Shown: positions 22,911 to 25,483 of the stretch, in pieces
How positions within the stretch are numbered: position 1 is the stretch's first letter
Layout: every line of letters starts with the position of its first letter
Source of the DNA: CAYHSW01 sp964431075
GTDB taxonomy: Bacteria > Patescibacteriota > Microgenomatia > JAMCZE01
Length of the DNA: 25,483 nucleotides
Assembly (NCBI GenBank): GCA_964431075.1
Contig: CAYSID010000014.1
Span: 1-25,483 of the forward strand
Direction of reading: 5' to 3'
Position numbers and translations under genes: made by a program
Notes under the pieces: model-generated
The model's input: the letters and a program-made list of their open reading frames with translations, nothing else
What the model was told of the DNA's origin: nothing
Database searches by the model: none

Positions 22911-22934
22911 AAAAAATCCCGCCGGTGCGGGATT
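22911..22934 (-). terminator. Intrinsic terminator after rplT
   Basis: On the minus strand AATCCCGC pairs with GCGGGATT around ACCG, followed by T residues (six T in all from the stem end). It closes the thrS-infC-rpmI-rplT unit 73 bp after rplT and separates it from pheST. Confidence 0.8.
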
Positions 22935-23006
22935 GGTTAACATTCTTTTTCTAACGTTAACTAAACCCGCTTTGGCGAGCTGTCAAAAAAGAAAAAGAAT
23001 TTTTGG

Positions 23007-23351
23007 CTATTTTGCACGTTGAACTATTGTATCAAAAGTTTTGGGATTTTCAACAGCCAATTGGGCTAAGATTTTTCGATCCAGTTCGATTTTGGCATTT
23101 TTTAAGTCTGCTATGAACTTGTTATACTTCAGGCGACGGGTTTTCACCGCTTCGTTTATTGTGCGGATCCAATCACGCCTGGCATTGGATTTTTTGTCTT
23201 TTCGTCCGGTATAGGCATACTGTCCGGCGTGCAAAACCGCCTCGTGCATTTTGCGGACCAGTTTCCGCCGCGACATCCGGTATCCCTTAGTAAGGTCTTG
23301 AAGCTTGTTGTGTTTTCGGCGGGAAATTACCCCTCGCTTTACTCTGGCCAT
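23007..23351 (-). CDS. rplT: 50S ribosomal protein L20
   Basis: This 114-aa early-assembly rRNA-binding protein starts MARVKRGVISRRKHNK, has LTKGYRMSRRKLVRKMHEAV, the ARRDWIRTINEAV helix, and the late LDRKILAQLAV. The frame is open for eight further codons, but the ATG at 23351 gives the family start. A good promoter lies 15 bp upstream. Confidence 0.97.
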   Translation of the reverse strand: MARVKRGVISRRKHNKLQDLTKGYRMSRRKLVRKMHEAVLHAGQYAYTGRKDKKSNARRDWIRTINEAVKTRRLKYNKFIADLKNAKIELDRKILAQLAVENPKTFDTIVQRAK

Positions 23352-23475
23352 AAAATTTATTCCATATTTTACCAAAGTTGGGCCTGATTCTCAAGTAGTG
23401 GTTATAGGCGCGCGCCGAAATTTCCGCGGCCCTTTCCCCGGCGCTTTTACGAAAATTGATAAAAAATTTTTTCAT
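23287..23475 (-). CDS. Possible 62-aa ORF between rpmI and rplT
   Basis: The ATG overlaps the rpmI stop (AATGA). The ORF runs across the whole 120-bp spacer and then 65 bp into rplT in another frame. It starts MKKFFINFRKSAGERAAEI. The same DNA holds a GC-rich inverted repeat and the rplT promoter, so it may be regulatory DNA that happens to stay open. L20 represses its own operon in other bacteria through leader structures. I do not recognise the protein. Confidence 0.28.
   Translation of the reverse strand: MKKFFINFRKSAGERAAEISARAYNHYLRIRPNFGKIWNKFYGQSKARGNFPPKTQQASRPY
23366..23394 (-). promoter_or_regulatory. Internal promoter of rplT
   Basis: On the minus strand, TTGAGA (23389-23394) and TAAAAT (23366-23371) are 17 bp apart, each with one mismatch to consensus. 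The predicted start gives a leader of about 8 nt before the rplT ATG. Confidence 0.55.
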
Positions 23476-23666
23476 TTCCCGAGTAACCTCTTAACTTTTT
23501 TTGCCCAGACACCGACCAATTGAGCCGGAATCTTGTCCCGTCGCTTATTTGAAGAAGATTTGTTTGACCGCAAATGACGCGCTCCTATTTTCCGGCGCAT
23601 TACTATGCCGTTTTTAGAAACTTTAAATCTGTCAGCAATTGATTTTCTTATTTTTAATTTAGGCAT
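23472..23666 (-). CDS. rpmI: 50S ribosomal protein L35
   Basis: This 64-aa basic protein starts MPKLKIRKSIADRFKVSKNG and contains GARHLRSNKSSSNKRRD, matching bL35. Ten upstream codons in frame belong to infC. The ATG is 2 bp after the infC stop. Confidence 0.95.
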   Translation of the reverse strand: MPKLKIRKSIADRFKVSKNGIVMRRKIGARHLRSNKSSSNKRRDKIPAQLVGVWAKKVKRLLGK

Positions 23667-23668
23667 AT

Positions 23669-24181
23669 TTACTTCACAGGTGACAAAGTCATGCACAAAA
23701 ATTTGCCTTCAAAATGGGCCGCTTTGTCAACCTTGCCCTTGCCCGCAACTTTCTCCGCAATGATATTCAGGATCCTATGACCGAATTCCGGGTGGGTTAC
23801 CGACCGCCCCACGAATTTTACCACAACTTTAACTAAATACCCATCTTCCAAAAAACCTAATGTTTGTTTAACCCGGATTTCGATGTCCCCCATCGCCGCG
23901 AAAGGACTGCCGACACGCACTTCCTTGATTCCGCTTGCCCGCTGCCCTTTTTTGGCTTCCCTGGCCTTTTTCTCCTCCTGATACAAAAATTTTTTATAAT
24001 CGGCGACTTTTGCGACTGGCGGCTGGGCCGATTCCCCGACCAAAATCAAATCCAAACCCTGCCCAACAGCGTATTCTAAGGCCTCGTCCTTGGTCATCAT
24101 TCCGATCTGTTTGCCGTCATCCGCGATAAGCCTTACCTGAGGAACGCTAATTTGTTTATTGATTTTATAAAACTTAGTCAA
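23669..24181 (-). CDS. infC: Translation initiation factor IF-3, TTG start
   Basis: This 170-aa protein has an N-terminal domain with INKQISVPQVRLIADDGKQ, then MMTKDEALEYA, DYKKFLYQEEKKAR and the linker. The C-terminal domain has KEVRVGSPFAAMGDIEIRVK and VVVKFVGRSVTHPEFG. It starts at TTG (24179-24181), overlapping the thrS stop by 8 bp. No ATG is available before the conserved domain. A rare start codon on infC is the basis of IF-3 autoregulation in E. coli (AUU there), so TTG here may serve the same purpose. Confidence 0.95.
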   Translation of the reverse strand: MTKFYKINKQISVPQVRLIADDGKQIGMMTKDEALEYAVGQGLDLILVGESAQPPVAKVADYKKFLYQEEKKAREAKKGQRASGIKEVRVGSPFAAMGDIEIRVKQTLGFLEDGYLVKVVVKFVGRSVTHPEFGHRILNIIAEKVAGKGKVDKAAHFEGKFLCMTLSPVK

Positions 24182-25483
24182 GGGATTTCTTCTCGATTTC
24201 TATTGTAATATCTTCAATAAATTTAGTCAACTCCAACTGACCCAAGTCTTTACCATCGCGTTTGCGGACGGCGATTTTATTCGCCTCGACTTCTTTATCG
24301 CCAACAATCAGCATATATGGCACCTTTTGCATCTGGTGATCCCTGATTTTTGCTCCCAGCGTGTCCGCGCGTAAATCCAATTCCGTTCTTAGATTGTTCA
24401 TTGTTAACTGCTCACTGAGCACTCGTGCATATTCATTATGTCTGTCTGCAATCGGCAAAACCGCCACTTGCACTGGTGCCAGCCACGTCGGAAACGCCCC
24501 GGCAAAATGTTCCAACAAAATCATAATAAACCGTTCCGGCGATCCCAAAATTGCCCGGTGGAGCATGACCGGCCGTTTTATTTGTCCGTCAGATCCGGCA
24601 TACGTTAAATCAAATCTTTCGGGCATGACGTAATCAATTTGCACTGTTGATAATTGCCATTCCCGCCCAAGGGCATCGGTTGCCATTAAGTCCATTTTGG
24701 GGGCGTAGAAAGCAGCTTCCCCGGGCCCGTCAAAATACTCGATATTATTTCGCTTCATTATCTTTACCGCCCACTTTTCCACTCTGTCCCAAATTTCCGG
24801 GTGACCCAAATATTTTTCGGGATGTTGTAGGTCCCGAGTTGACAGGCGGTAACGGTATTTAAAACCAAACGTGTCCATAACCTTTTTTACCATTTGCAAA
24901 GCGCGGTCAACTTCTTCGTCAACCTGGTCTTCGCGGCAAAAGATGTGGCAATCATCCTGCGAGAATGACCTAACACGTGCCAGCCCATTTAACTCTCCCG
25001 GCTTTTCATCGCGATATAACATGGCAAAATCTGTGTAGCGAAGAGGTAAATCGCGGTAGCTTCGCTGTCTCGCGGCATAAATTTGAGTGTGTTGCGGGCA
25101 ATTCATCGGCTTTAAGAAAAATTCTTCGTCGGAGTAGTGTGAGTGAACCGTAAACATATCATCTTTATATTTGTCATAATGCCCCGATTTTTTAAATAAT
25201 TCCCCCTTGGCTACCTGGGGCGTCCAGACTTGCTGGTATCCCTCCTTTGTCTGCAGTTCTTCAATAAAATTAGTCAACAGTCGGCGAATCAAGGCTCCTT
25301 TGGGAGAATAAAGAGGGAAACCGCTCCCGACAAGATCAGAAAAACTAAACAAATCCAAGTCTTTCCCCAATTTTCTGTGGTCTCTCTTTTCCGCTTCCTC
25401 AAGATTTTTTAAATAATCATCTAATTCTTTTTGGGAATTGAAGGCCGTCCCGTAAATGCGGGTGAGCATTTTGTTTTTTTCAT
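24174..25483 (-). CDS. thrS: Threonine--tRNA ligase, N-terminus outside window
   Basis: The frame stays open to the window edge and reads DEKNKMLTRIYGTAF there. This matches the canonical WRGDEKNKMLQRIYGTAF junction after the editing domain, so the ATG at 25469 is internal and the gene continues upstream. Visible parts are the catalytic core with zinc ligands in LKPMNCPQH, the SQDDCHIFC segment and PVMLHRAILGS, plus the C-terminal anticodon-binding domain (VAVLPIADRHNEY to the end). The gene order thrS-infC-rpmI-rplT-pheST is the E. coli order. Confidence 0.95.
   Translation of the reverse strand, partial: EKNKMLTRIYGTAFNSQKELDDYLKNLEEAEKRDHRKLGKDLDLFSFSDLVGSGFPLYSPKGALIRRLLTNFIEELQTKEGYQQVWTPQVAKGELFKKSGHYDKYKDDMFTVHSHYSDEEFFLKPMNCPQHTQIYAARQRSYRDLPLRYTDFAMLYRDEKPGELNGLARVRSFSQDDCHIFCREDQVDEEVDRALQMVKKVMDTFGFKYRYRLSTRDLQHPEKYLGHPEIWDRVEKWAVKIMKRNNIEYFDGPGEAAFYAPKMDLMATDALGREWQLSTVQIDYVMPERFDLTYAGSDGQIKRPVMLHRAILGSPERFIMILLEHFAGAFPTWLAPVQVAVLPIADRHNEYARVLSEQLTMNNLRTELDLRADTLGAKIRDHQMQKVPYMLIVGDKEVEANKIAVRKRDGKDLGQLELTKFIEDITIEIEKKSLD

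Noticed and set aside
22942..23000. 11-bp inverted repeat ATTCTTTTTCT / AGAAAAAGAAT downstream of rplT
   Set aside because: Low-complexity A/T sequence with a 37-nt loop; not a convincing structure beside the clear terminator at 22911-22934.
25461..25469. thrS start at the ATG at 25469 giving a short ThrRS
   Set aside because: The frame is open to the edge and encodes the conserved DEKNKM residues, so this Met is internal.
1..25483. CRISPR array, tRNA, rRNA or insertion sequence
   Set aside because: I saw no spaced direct repeats, no cloverleaf and no transposase in either strand.

Overview
The window looks like a metagenome-assembled Candidate Phyla Radiation (Patescibacteria) genome, most likely Microgenomates-like. 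This is inferred from gene style, not from a marker search. Supporting signs are a short PheT without the usual tRNA-binding domain, many tiny or overlapping genes, a mix of strong Shine-Dalgarno sites and apparently leaderless starts, a CCTGCC-type palindrome of the kind I associate with CPR assemblies, and a 10-N assembly gap.

Layout. (1) 1-5200 is an AT-rich cell-surface glycosylation block: a DUF2723 protein, a GT87-like polytopic protein and, convergent, a YfhO-family protein. (2) 5201-6124 is a small accessory island: a DUF3800 protein of probable RNase H-like fold, followed by a putative structured RNA on the opposite strand with its own extended -10 and intrinsic terminator. (3) 6125-11564 is a type IV pilus block on the + strand: prepilin peptidase, a GIY-YIG protein, four pilin-like proteins, then PilM, PilN and PilO. 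pilM appears to have its own promoter giving a leaderless mRNA. (4) 11570-16821 is a dense minus-strand information-processing run, read as coiled-coil ORF, tyrS, a hidden 35-aa membrane peptide, recG, rpmF, nusB, rnc, rpsP and khpA. Most junctions in it are 1-4 bp gaps or ATGA overlaps. (5) 16842-19439 is a class A penicillin-binding protein, divergent from the coiled-coil/tyrS run with only 20 bp between start codons. (6) 19473-25483 is the minus-strand cluster thrS (cut by the window edge), infC, rpmI, rplT, pheS, pheT, in the order known from E. coli. It ends in a hidden 57-aa ORF with a near-perfect Shine-Dalgarno. A terminator follows rplT, and pheS has its own promoter.

The best leads for something undescribed are the three-way-junction RNA beside DUF3800, the in-frame palindromic insertion that rebuilds the prepilin cleavage motif in the first pilin gene, and three short ORFs too small for routine calling (35, 57 and about 42 aa). 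rpmF (51 aa) is a fourth short gene easily missed.
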